Both the position numbers and the translations under genes were made by a program. A model generated the notes under the pieces. It made no database searches. It saw nothing but the letters and a program-made list of their open reading frames with translations, and was not told the origin of the DNA. Below, piece by piece: positions 6,481-12,555 of a stretch of DNA of 12,555 bases. The DNA comes from Deltaproteobacteria bacterium (GTDB lineage Bacteria > Desulfobacterota > Syntrophia > Syntrophales > UBA5619): NCBI GenBank assembly GCA_026388365.1, contig JAPLJW010000352.1:1-12555 (forward strand), written 5' to 3'. Every line of letters begins with the position of its first letter. Position 1 is the first letter of the stretch.

Positions 6481-7794
6481 TCAGAATTTGACGAATTCCA
6501 CCCGCCGGTTGTTGGCCCGACCTTCTAAGGTTTTGTTGCTGTCGATGGGTTTACTATCACCAAAACCCATGGTTTTCAGCCTGGATGGATCGATCCCTTT
6601 CCGCTCCAGCCAGCTCTTGACCGCCTCTGCCCTGCGTTCGGAAAGGGGCTGGTTGATCTCCCTGTTCCCCTGGCTGTCGGTGTGTCCCTCGATGGAGAAC
6701 TTCAGACCCGCATCTTCATTCAGCAACCCCAGGATCATCTTCAGGGTCGGCAGGGATTCGGGCTTGATGACGTCCTTGCCGGTATCGAACAGGATGCCGT
6801 GGGTTACGATCCTGCCATCGGTATCCAGTGCCGACTTCACATCTTTTCCTCCTTCGGCCAGTCGGAAGTTGGTGAAGAGAAGTTTTTCCGTGCGGAAATT
6901 ATTGTGGGTGAGCATCTGCAGGCCAATTTGCTTGATAGGCCGCTTGATGGCGTCTGGATCGTTAATGACCCGCTGGTTGTCGACGTACGCCTTGACAAAG
7001 GTGCCGTTGACGCTGATGGCGACACGGTGTACCTTGCCATCGTTCAGTTCCACATTCGTTTTGGTGTTGGCCGAGCTGTTCTCCCTCCCCGATATCATGA
7101 CGGAATTTGGAGCATTCCACTTGAAAATATCGACCCTCTTGTCGGCCGGCACCAGCAGGACCCTGTATACCAGGTAGTAATTGGACCCTTTTGATATCGC
7201 ATCCAGCACCGCGTCAAACTCGATCGTAAACTTTTCGGGAAAGTCACCCTTCTGGTCCAGCCGGAGGTACTGGATTGCCGGAGGCTGGCCCTTCGCTCCC
7301 GGTACCGACCGGAGGAAGCGCCTCCCTTGATACTCAACCACATCAACGGTATTGCTGCCGCCCTGTTTTGGCCCCTCCAGGGTCCATTTACGCGGGAACT
7401 CGCCCACGTCGGTATCGCTGAAGTCATCGAAGAAGATGGTCTTGTCGCCGGGAACAAAATCAAACTTGGTTAAGACTTGCTCGGCCTCTTCGATGGTCAT
7501 GGCGCTGCCGGATCCGGTCTGCACCGCATCTTGCTGGCCGGATTTCGATGAGGATGTCTTTTCCTCTCCAGTGGTGGCCGGTTTCTGCGATGAACGGCTT
7601 TCTCCCTCTGATGAAGGCTTGCCCTTCACGGCACCCTTTGCCGAATCATAGGCGCTGTTGCCGGCATCGTCCACTGCCCGGTTGCCAAGCCGCTTGGCGG
7701 CATTTTCCAGCGTGTTCTCCAGCCACCCCGCCGCCTGGCATAAGGTGGCACTGGCGAATAGTATTATCATTACCATGCATAACTTCGACTTCAT
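6481..7794 (-). CDS. OmpA-family envelope protein with concanavalin-like middle domain
   Basis: A complete 437-residue protein. It has a signal peptide (MKSKLCMVMIILFASATLCQA, cleavage probably near residue 21-22), then a low-complexity Ser/Lys/Gly linker (50-100). Residues 119-313 open with FFDDFSDTDVGEFPRKW, a pattern typical of LamG/concanavalin-like jelly-roll domains, and include YYLVYRVLL, HRVAISVNGTFVKAYVDN and LLFTNFRL. The C-terminal OmpA domain (about 328-437) has ILFDTGKDVIKPES, IEGHTDSQGN (368-377), LSERRAEAV (384-392) and GRANNRRVEF (425-434), with the Asp and Arg that bind diaminopimelate of peptidoglycan. The protein should be periplasmic or outer-membrane-associated and tethered to the cell wall. 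No lipobox or transmembrane barrel is seen. ATG at 7792-7794 has a strong AAGGAGGAG site. Function beyond wall anchoring and possible glycan or protein binding is unknown. Confidence 0.88.
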   Translation of the reverse strand: MKSKLCMVMIILFASATLCQAAGWLENTLENAAKRLGNRAVDDAGNSAYDSAKGAVKGKPSSEGESRSSQKPATTGEEKTSSSKSGQQDAVQTGSGSAMTIEEAEQVLTKFDFVPGDKTIFFDDFSDTDVGEFPRKWTLEGPKQGGSNTVDVVEYQGRRFLRSVPGAKGQPPAIQYLRLDQKGDFPEKFTIEFDAVLDAISKGSNYYLVYRVLLVPADKRVDIFKWNAPNSVMISGRENSSANTKTNVELNDGKVHRVAISVNGTFVKAYVDNQRVINDPDAIKRPIKQIGLQMLTHNNFRTEKLLFTNFRLAEGGKDVKSALDTDGRIVTHGILFDTGKDVIKPESLPTLKMILGLLNEDAGLKFSIEGHTDSQGNREINQPLSERRAEAVKSWLERKGIDPSRLKTMGFGDSKPIDSNKTLEGRANNRRVEFVKF

Positions 7795-7910
7795 AACTCC
7801 TCCTTCATTGTGGAATGTCTCTGCAGTCAGTTAATATAAAATGATAAATAACATATGGGTAATTTTAGTAAGTCAGGCAAATGGTATTGCCGTCGCTCAT
7901 TGTCACTTCG

Positions 7911-7979
7911 TCATTTGTTGAGGGACACCGGAATGAGAAGACACATCGTGAACGCAAAACATCGCTTCAGGAATCTCAT
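7911..7979 (-). CDS. Possible small secreted peptide or broken small gene
   Basis: ATG at 7977-7979 begins MRFLKRCFAFTMCLLIPVSL, a good signal-peptide pattern (basic n-region, hydrophobic core), but the frame stops after 22 residues. A one-base shift near 7920 would extend it by STNDEVTMSDGNTICLTY to a TAA at 7865-7867. The purine-rich GGAAAGG lies immediately against the ATG, closer than normal. It may be a decayed small exported protein; evidence is weak. Confidence 0.25.
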   Translation of the reverse strand: MRFLKRCFAFTMCLLIPVSLNK

Positions 7980-8075
7980 CCTTTCCCATTGAGATTGATT
8001 GTTATTTGCGGGCGGTGGCGTATCACGAACAATGTGGGGTGTCAATGGAATATTGGCGAACGAAATAAACAAAAA

Positions 8076-8100
8076 AGGCAGGGCCTGTCCGGCCCTGCCT
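8076..8100 (-). terminator. Strong rho-independent terminator
   Basis: On the minus strand the 10-bp perfect GC-rich stem AGGCAGGGCC / GGCCCTGCCT with a 5-base loop is followed directly by TTTTTT. It lies 24 bases beyond the second TAG (8125-8127) of the secreted-protein frame, which suggests that the gene originally ended at 8125 and not at 8173. Confidence 0.92.
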
Positions 8101-8124
8101 TCCAATCTTCCCACTTGTGGCCGA

Positions 8125-8172
8125 CTACCTTTGATCGCCATACCACTTCCACTGGCCTTGTTCTTTGATGAT
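8125..8172 (-). other. In-frame extension after the amber codon of the secreted protein
   Basis: Directly after the TAG at 8173-8175 the same frame reads IIKEQGQWKWYGDQR and then a second TAG at 8125-8127. GQWKWYG is the typical last beta-strand of NTF2/SnoaL-like domains, so these 15 residues look like the true C-terminus of the upstream protein. Confidence 0.65.
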
Positions 8173-9078
8173 CTACCTGAAGCCCATGGGCTCCTTCAGA
8201 GCTGTGTCGGCGTGGTCTCTTGTCTTTGATGCACAAAATCCATCCACATATGCTTTATCTCCCCGGGCTTCAAAAACCGTCACGGTTGCCTCGGATGAAA
8301 TGAGGCCTCGCTGGATGGGGGAGTCAGGGCTATTTTGAAACCATATTTCATAAAGTGCCTTCTTCCGCCTTTGGTTAAGAAACCGATCCGAGAAATTGGC
8401 CATGATTCTTTCCACATTGCCGCTCACTAAGTCGCTGGAGTACTTGTCAAGAAAGGCCTTGACATCGGAGGGCATTTTCACCGGCTCTTCCCTGCCCGGC
8501 TGAAATGTCAGGGAATAAGCGTAGGCCTTCACGTCCTCCCCAATTTTCCCCTTATCGGACGCTTGGATGATCTGGATCCATACAGTGTCTTTCCTCGTGG
8601 TAAGCACCAGCATATTCACTTTCACCGCATTGCTGACCCATTCAATCTCTGCTTCCTGCGCTGGAGCGCCATCTTTCAACTGCGAAGGTTTGTCATATAC
8701 TATTTTGATGTCACTCCCCGGTAGTCTGAGGGTCGGTACAAGTATGTCGCTCCATTTGTCAATGGGGAGAGGAGTTGGAAAGATCGGAACCGAAAAGTAA
8801 GGTACACGTATATTTTGAGCGAAAGGTTTTGAATCGGGAGCGGCGACGCGAAAAAACTCTCCCCCCATTCCCGCGTACCGGCTCGGAGGCTGTTCCACCC
8901 AATCCTTGGGGTAGGAAACGGTGAAGGCAGGCCAACCGTGCACGTAAGTGCCAGGAGTTGGTGCAAGGAAAGTTGGCTTTACCTGATTCGCAGGACTCTG
9001 AGCTTGAGTGAAAGCAGAAAAACTCCCTGCTAATAACATGATAGCCGTAATCAACAATACGATAGTTAGCTTTTTCAT
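8173..9078 (-). CDS. Secreted protein with C-terminal NTF2-like domain, ending at an in-frame amber codon
   Basis: From ATG at 9076-9078 (GGAGG seven bases upstream) the product is 301 residues. A longer open frame extends upstream to 9294, but it lacks a ribosome-binding site and would bury the signal peptide. Residues 1-26 (MKKLTIVLLITAIMLLAGSF...AFTQA) form a signal peptide. The middle region has WPAFTVSYPKDWVEQPP and VNMLVLTTRKDTVWIQIIQA, a pattern of PsbP/Mog1-like or DUF1795-like folds. The tail (VKAFLDKYSSDLVSGNVERIMANFSDRFL ... GDKAYVDGF) resembles an NTF2/SnoaL-like domain. The expected last strand follows the TAG at 8173-8175 in the same frame. The role is unknown; an exported, possibly ligand-binding envelope protein is likely. 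It is transcribed divergently from the TolB/TPR gene. Confidence 0.75.
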   Translation of the reverse strand: MKKLTIVLLITAIMLLAGSFSAFTQAQSPANQVKPTFLAPTPGTYVHGWPAFTVSYPKDWVEQPPSRYAGMGGEFFRVAAPDSKPFAQNIRVPYFSVPIFPTPLPIDKWSDILVPTLRLPGSDIKIVYDKPSQLKDGAPAQEAEIEWVSNAVKVNMLVLTTRKDTVWIQIIQASDKGKIGEDVKAYAYSLTFQPGREEPVKMPSDVKAFLDKYSSDLVSGNVERIMANFSDRFLNQRRKKALYEIWFQNSPDSPIQRGLISSEATVTVFEARGDKAYVDGFCASKTRDHADTALKEPMGFR

Positions 9079-9260
9079 AGGTCCTCCTTCAATATATTGG
9101 GTTAATGTAACGGAATGCTTCTTTAGAGTCCTTTTCGATGGACGATATTTTAAATATATGATATGTCGCAACACGGTATGTACCGTGATGTTTTTTGAAA
9201 TGATTTCCGGCCCTGACAAAATCTCCTGTTGTTTCAATAAGATTTTGGGGACCAAAGAAA
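9079..9260. promoter_or_regulatory. Divergent control region with a perfect palindrome
   Basis: This 182-bp region separates two genes that start in opposite directions. CACGGTA (9172-9178) and TACCGTG (9181-9187) form a perfect palindrome with a 2-base centre, a likely dimeric-regulator site. Next to it is an AT-rich near-palindrome ATATTTTAAATAT (9145-9157), suitable for a -10 region on either strand. Exact promoter boxes cannot be fixed. Confidence 0.5.
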
Positions 9261-9887
9261 ATGCTGAAAAACACCAAAGCTCGTCCGATAACAATTGACC
9301 TGAATCAGTTTAAGCTCCATTTTGCCCTCAAGAATAGAATTGAACTGACCCTTCATTTCAATTCACCTTCCCGAAGATTCTATCTCTCAGTGATTACCCT
9401 TGTCGTTAACGAGATGAAAAGACAAGGGAAAATTACATCCATCCCCCTGGAAGGGCATCACGATCTTCTTGCTTTGTTGAATGAGACCATTGGAGGTTCT
9501 GCCGGATCGTCAGAGGAAGAGAATTTACTGCCAAGGATCTACAAGAAATGGCAACATGCCCTACCCAACCTGGAAGAGGCGCCGCTTTTCGTGGTCTTGG
9601 GAAGGAAAAAGGGATATGAGGAAGGGATTGGGAAAACCTATCCCTCTACCGAGGCTGAAAAAGATAACTGGGCAAATCTTTTTGAGTACAAAGGGAGCCA
9701 TGAGAATGTCAGGCTCAAGTTCGCCATAGATAAAATAGGAGCAACTTTAAATGATATTGCCATCCTCTACGAGGACTCCCTTAACGGAGAGGCGTGGGAA
9801 AAGTTCATCTCAGGTCTCAAAGAGAAAAAGGCAGAACCTGACAAAGATGTTTCAGAAGAGCCTGAGGTTCTAGCTCCTCCGTTGTAA
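9261..9887 (+). CDS. Cytoplasmic N-terminal part of a TolB-like/TPR membrane protein (interrupted by TAA)
   Basis: The frame encodes 208 residues from ATG at 9261, with only a weak GGGGA site upstream. No signal peptide or membrane segment is seen. Blocks such as LKNRIELTLHFNSPSRRFYLSVITLVVNEMKRQGKI, WANLFEYKGS and AIDKIGATLNDIAILYEDSLNGEAWEKFI look well structured, but I do not recognise a named domain. The last ~25 residues are acidic and proline-rich, like a linker. The TAA at 9885-9887 is followed in the same frame by RRKALLPLRYRWLALI, a TGA (9936-9938) and then AMIVVAGAAAAAIWGLYI. That is a basic stop-transfer segment leading into a membrane helix, so this ORF and the next one look like two pieces of one ~840-residue protein. 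Confidence 0.7.
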   Translation: MLKNTKARPITIDLNQFKLHFALKNRIELTLHFNSPSRRFYLSVITLVVNEMKRQGKITSIPLEGHHDLLALLNETIGGSAGSSEEENLLPRIYKKWQHALPNLEEAPLFVVLGRKKGYEEGIGKTYPSTEAEKDNWANLFEYKGSHENVRLKFAIDKIGATLNDIAILYEDSLNGEAWEKFISGLKEKKAEPDKDVSEEPEVLAPPL

Positions 9888-9941
9888 AGAAGGAAGGCAT
9901 TATTGCCGCTCAGGTACCGGTGGCTGGCGCTGATTTGAGCG

Positions 9942-11846
9942 ATGATCGTGGTTGCGGGAGCCGCTGCCGCAGCGATCTGGGGGCTTTACATTCACGATAC
10001 TCCTCAACCCGGGAGGACTCCCCCTGAGAAGACTCCCAAAGAGGAGGTTGCCCCCCTTCAGCATGAGAAGCTTTTAGGGGTCGTGCCTCCTTCAACAGAG
10101 GCCCCTGACAGGCAAAAAATAATTGTAGAAGTTGCTCCTAAAAAAAAGGTAGAACCCCCTTCAGCCGAAAAAGTATCAAAACCTGTGGCTCCTCCACCCC
10201 CTAAAGAGGGGGTTGCCTCCAAAGAGAAAATGTCTTTTCCCCTCCCCGATAAGCCCTCCATTGCCGTGATTCCCTTTGTGAATATGAGTGAGGATCCGAA
10301 GCAGGAATATTTCAGCGATGGGATGACTGATGACTTAATAACCGAATTATCTAAGATTTCCGGTCTTATGGTGATCGCCCGCAATTCATCTTTCACTTAC
10401 AAGGGGAAGCCTGTAAAGGTAAAACAGGTGGCTGAAGAGCTTGGAGTGCGATACGTCCTTGAGGGGAGTGTGCGCAAGGCCGATAACGAAATCCGCATCA
10501 ATGCCCAGCTTATTGATGCTATGAAGGGCGTTCACCTGTGGGCGGAACGGTATGACGGCACGATGAGCAAGGTCTTTGCTTTGCAGGATCAGATCACCGA
10601 AAAGATTGTCTCTGCCTTGAAAGTGAAGCTGACCGGAGGTGAAAAAGAACAAGTAGGTGAGAGGGGAACTGATAATATAGAAGCCTATAATTCCCTCTTG
10701 GAAGGAACGCGTGAATTTTACCGATATACGCCCGATGGTACTGCGAAGGCAGCCGCCCTTTTCAAGAAAGCCATCGAGCTGGACCCAGACTATGGGCGGG
10801 CATATGCATGGCTAGCCCAGGTTTACTATCAAACCACTCTATTCACGGCATTGCTCCCGGCACTCAATATGTCCTGGATAGAGGGCCGCTTGCGGCTGCG
10901 TGAATCTATACAGATGGCCATGAAAAAACCGACCCCCACTGCTTACAACATGTCAGGTTTATTGTATCTCTCTCGGCGTCAGCATAAGGAGGCGACCTCC
11001 GAAGAAGAACGGGGCTTGGCTCTTGATCCCAACAATGGGGAATGCCTTTTTAACATTGGTCGGATCTTGTACATGAGCGGCAGGCCGAAGGAGGGAATTG
11101 AATATATCAATAAGCGTTGGCGGCTGGATCCCCGAAGCCGTCTTTTACATTTGGTAGCCCTCGGCTGGGCCCACTTTTGCATGGGGGAAACTGCCGAAGC
11201 CGCAACTTTTTTCGAACAAGCGGCGAAACTCCACCCGGAAGCTGTACCCACAATGGCACTTGCTGCATTTTACGCCGCTCTTGGTCGTGATCAGGATGCT
11301 CGATCTATGCTCGAGATGCGCAGAAAAAAGCAAGGAGTCATGATGCCCGATGTGGGGGTTGTCATGTTTGGTATGCCCTTCAGGGACCGCACACTTGTCG
11401 ATCGGTATGCGGAGGGTCTCCTCAAGGCAGGGTTGGCGCCAGCAAGGGTATCGGGCGGGTATTTCCCTGCCTCCAAGGAAAACCAGCTGACCGGAGAAGA
11501 GATCAAGAGCCTGCTCTTGGGTTCGAGGATCACGGGAATCGATCAGGATGGTCGGCAATGGTGGGTCGATCGTGAAAAGAATGGAGAATTCACCTGGCGT
11601 GGGCCGGCTTTGAAGGATCCGTATACCCAGAAGATTATCTCTGCCCCCGCGGTGGCCGGGCCAAATTCTGACCGTGGCAAGAGTTGGATTGAAGGCGATA
11701 CGATTTGCCATCAGTTCGAAAAGAGCTATTGGGGACTTGAATTTTGCGGGACTGTTTTCAGAAATCCCAAAGGCACAAACGAAAGCAAAGATGAATATTT
11801 CTTCTGCAACGATATAGGATTTACACCTTTTTCCTTGGTTCCATAA
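9942..11846 (+). CDS. Membrane-anchored TolB-N-like (FlgO-type) domain protein with TPR repeats
   Basis: As written, 634 residues from ATG at 9942. Residues 1-17 complete a transmembrane helix whose first half lies before the TGA at 9936-9938. A Pro/Lys/Glu-rich linker (20-98) follows, then a TolB N-terminal-like domain (COG5616 type, about 104-230: KPSIAVIPFVNMSEDPKQEYFSDGMTDDLITELSKI, VLEGSVRKADNEIRINAQLID, HLWAERYDG). TPR-like helices occupy about 247-455 (AAALFKKAIELDPDYGRAYAWLAQVYY; LALDPNNGECLFNIGRILYMSGRPKEGIEYI). The C-terminal domain (about 515-634) holds SWIEGDTICHQFE, VFRNPKG and DEYFFCNDIGFTPFSL, as seen at the ends of adenylate-cyclase-linked TPR proteins. No cyclase domain is present. 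The likely topology is cytoplasmic N-domain with periplasmic TolB/TPR part. There is no good ribosome-binding site at 9942, supporting origin as one gene with the preceding ORF. Confidence 0.85.
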   Translation: MIVVAGAAAAAIWGLYIHDTPQPGRTPPEKTPKEEVAPLQHEKLLGVVPPSTEAPDRQKIIVEVAPKKKVEPPSAEKVSKPVAPPPPKEGVASKEKMSFPLPDKPSIAVIPFVNMSEDPKQEYFSDGMTDDLITELSKISGLMVIARNSSFTYKGKPVKVKQVAEELGVRYVLEGSVRKADNEIRINAQLIDAMKGVHLWAERYDGTMSKVFALQDQITEKIVSALKVKLTGGEKEQVGERGTDNIEAYNSLLEGTREFYRYTPDGTAKAAALFKKAIELDPDYGRAYAWLAQVYYQTTLFTALLPALNMSWIEGRLRLRESIQMAMKKPTPTAYNMSGLLYLSRRQHKEATSEEERGLALDPNNGECLFNIGRILYMSGRPKEGIEYINKRWRLDPRSRLLHLVALGWAHFCMGETAEAATFFEQAAKLHPEAVPTMALAAFYAALGRDQDARSMLEMRRKKQGVMMPDVGVVMFGMPFRDRTLVDRYAEGLLKAGLAPARVSGGYFPASKENQLTGEEIKSLLLGSRITGIDQDGRQWWVDREKNGEFTWRGPALKDPYTQKIISAPAVAGPNSDRGKSWIEGDTICHQFEKSYWGLEFCGTVFRNPKGTNESKDEYFFCNDIGFTPFSLVP

Positions 11847-12096
11847 GTATATTGCCTACTGTTTTCATCATGGATTACCGCTTCGAAAGCGACGATCCCA
11901 TGTTATTTCTTCCGATAAAACGTTCAGCCCAACCTTAACCTCTTCATGCCCATCAACGGGAGACATGATACAGATTATCAGCAGGTCAATGACATTCATG
12001 GTATTCTGCCGCCAGAATTCAGAATCCCAACAAAGCTGACCCCCGCTACATTTATGCCGCCCTTAATATGTCCGGACTTTTACGGCCGTCACATTC
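11847..12096. other. 250-bp intergenic stretch
   Basis: It lies between convergent genes. Small inverted repeats occur at 11880-11892 (CGCTT cga AAGCG) and 12003-12018 (ATTCTG ccgc CAGAAT). Neither has a T-run, so no intrinsic terminator can be called. A minus-strand 43-codon frame has no support. Confidence 0.4.
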
Positions 12097-12450
12097 CTAT
12101 TCGGCCCGGTGACCTTCCGCTGTGGACTTTTCCAGGATACCCTTGACGAAAGCGTTCAGTGTCATACCTTGGTCGGTAGCATTCACGACCAGACGTTTGT
12201 GGAGCTCGGGATCAAGGCGGAGATTGAACGTGCCCTTGAAGGGCTTTTCGGGTTCAATACCCTCTTCGACGCACATATTGAGGTAATCATCAATGGCATC
12301 CCGGAAATCCTTCACAAGGTCGTCAACAGTCTTTCCCTCATAGGCGATATGGGCCTTCTTCATCCCCATGACGCGACCGTAGAAAATCATATCATCCGGA
12401 TCAAATTGAACATTTCCGGCGTATCCTTTATGCTGCAAAATATTTTTCAT
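12097..12450 (-). CDS. hicB: HicB-family antitoxin
   Basis: From ATG at 12448-12450, preceded by AGGAG at normal distance, the product is 117 residues. It begins MKNILQHKGYAGNVQFDPDD and continues YGRVMGMKKAHIAYEGKTVDDLVKDFRDAIDDYLNMC, the degenerate RNase-H-like fold of HicB. The C-terminus (72-110, FKGTFNLRLDPELHKRLVVNATDQGMTLNAFVKGILEKS) is a ribbon-helix-helix DNA-binding domain. HicB binds and blocks the HicA mRNA interferase and represses the operon. The start overlaps the stop of the upstream frame by ATGA, supporting translational coupling with hicA. The frame stays open to 12549, but the extension has no ribosome-binding site and overlaps hicA. No lesion is visible. Confidence 0.92.
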   Translation of the reverse strand: MKNILQHKGYAGNVQFDPDDMIFYGRVMGMKKAHIAYEGKTVDDLVKDFRDAIDDYLNMCVEEGIEPEKPFKGTFNLRLDPELHKRLVVNATDQGMTLNAFVKGILEKSTAEGHRAE

Positions 12451-12555
12451 GGTGCAACTCCTATGTCTGTTAAAAAACCTCGTATCGCCTCTACTGTGCC
12501 TTTCGATATGACCTTTTCCGGGTGTGGCGCATGAACATGAAGACTGCAATCTCGG
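12447..12555 (-). CDS. hicA: Probable HicA mRNA interferase toxin, C-terminal part (runs off the window)
   Basis: The frame that ends in the ATGA overlap with hicB reads CSLHVHAPHPEKVISKGTVEAIRGFLTDIGVAP. HicA toxins typically end with a strand carrying basic residues, a HP.K-type turn, then KGT..sI..d.Gi, which fits. The double-stranded-RNA-binding fold and catalytic His would lie beyond the right edge. Identification depends on the order hicA-hicB, the 4-base overlap and this short tail. Confidence 0.6.
   Translation of the reverse strand, partial: RDCSLHVHAPHPEKVISKGTVEAIRGFLTDIGVAP

Larger units (their letters stand above)
7795..8124. other. 330-bp intergenic stretch with a small minus-strand ORF and a terminator
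   Basis: It contains the terminator of the gene to the right (8076-8100), a 22-codon signal-peptide-like ORF (7911-7979) and an AT-rich zone at 7828-7870 that probably carries the promoter of the OmpA-like gene (TTACCC and TTATAT on the minus strand, 17 bases apart, weak). Nothing else is recognisable. Confidence 0.45.

Noticed and set aside
8173..9078. Pyrrolysine as the preferred explanation for the amber codon
   Set aside because: The second stop of the same gene is also TAG, and nearby genes are broken by TAA and TGA, so simple nonsense mutation is more economical; no pyl genes are in the window.
9079..9294. Extended N-terminus of the secreted protein up to 9294
   Set aside because: It would place 72 residues before a clear signal peptide and lacks a ribosome-binding site; ATG 9076-9078 has GGAGG.
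970..12018. Shared 12-mer TGCCGCCAGAAT at 970-981 and 12007-12018 as ends of a mobile element spanning the window
   Set aside because: Both copies are in the same orientation, the flanks do not match convincingly, and a 12-base match in 12.5 kb is too weak to define an element.
1..12555. CRISPR arrays, tRNA or rRNA genes
   Set aside because: No regularly spaced repeats and no cloverleaf or rRNA-like sequence were seen on either strand.

Overview
The window looks like bacterial chromosome from a Gram-negative anaerobe, most plausibly a syntrophic or sulfate-reducer-like member of Desulfobacterota. The reasons are a pyruvate/2-oxoacid:ferredoxin oxidoreductase beta subunit (strict-anaerobe metabolism), a Kdo transferase (LPS, hence an outer membrane), an OmpA-family envelope protein, and a TolB-like/TPR protein of a type common in deltaproteobacterial genomes. 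No database search was possible, so the lineage is an inference.

Layout, left to right. (1) 2-560 (+): 3' end of a PorB-type gene whose last codons are disrupted by a 34-bp tandem duplication. (2) 561-1023: no convincing gene. (3) 1024-2335 (-): an intact HipB-like repressor, a HipA toxin remnant broken by a frameshift, and an outer-membrane beta-barrel remnant joined directly to the hipA remnant. (4) 2448-2678: a long inverted repeat and the last ~50 codons of an AAA+/DUF4143 ATPase on the + strand. (5) 2733-3896 (-): a complete AAA+/DUF4143 ATPase with a recognisable promoter. (6) 4098-4681 (-): 3' remnant of a probable SAM-dependent methyltransferase, frameshifted. (7) 4821-6146 (-): intact, GC-rich waaA (Kdo transferase). 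(8) 6481-7794 (-): intact OmpA-family protein with a concanavalin-like middle domain. (9) 8125-9078 (-): secreted NTF2-like protein with an in-frame amber codon 16 codons before a second stop, followed by a strong terminator. (10) 9261-11846 (+): a membrane-anchored TolB-like/TPR protein whose reading frame is cut by TAA and TGA on either side of its membrane-entry region. (11) 12097-12555 (-): HicB antitoxin and the end of a probable hicA.

The striking property is the number of genes carrying one discrete lesion while the sequence on both sides still reads as the same protein: porB (34-bp duplication), hipA (1-bp deletion), methyltransferase (frameshift), the secreted protein (TAG) and the TolB/TPR protein (TAA plus TGA). 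Others are clean truncations (outer-membrane protein, AAA+ fragment). Intact genes (hipB, AAA+ ATPase, waaA, ompA-like, hicB) are interspersed. This fits an accessory, decaying region rich in toxin-antitoxin and mobile-type ATPase genes, or a partly error-prone assembly. Three different stop codons are involved, so a single recoding scheme is unlikely to explain all cases.

Functionally, the envelope genes (waaA, OmpA-like, secreted NTF2-like protein, TolB/TPR protein) form the coherent part. The NTF2-like gene and the TolB/TPR gene are divergent and share a 182-bp control region with a perfect 7-bp-arm palindrome, which suggests linked regulation.
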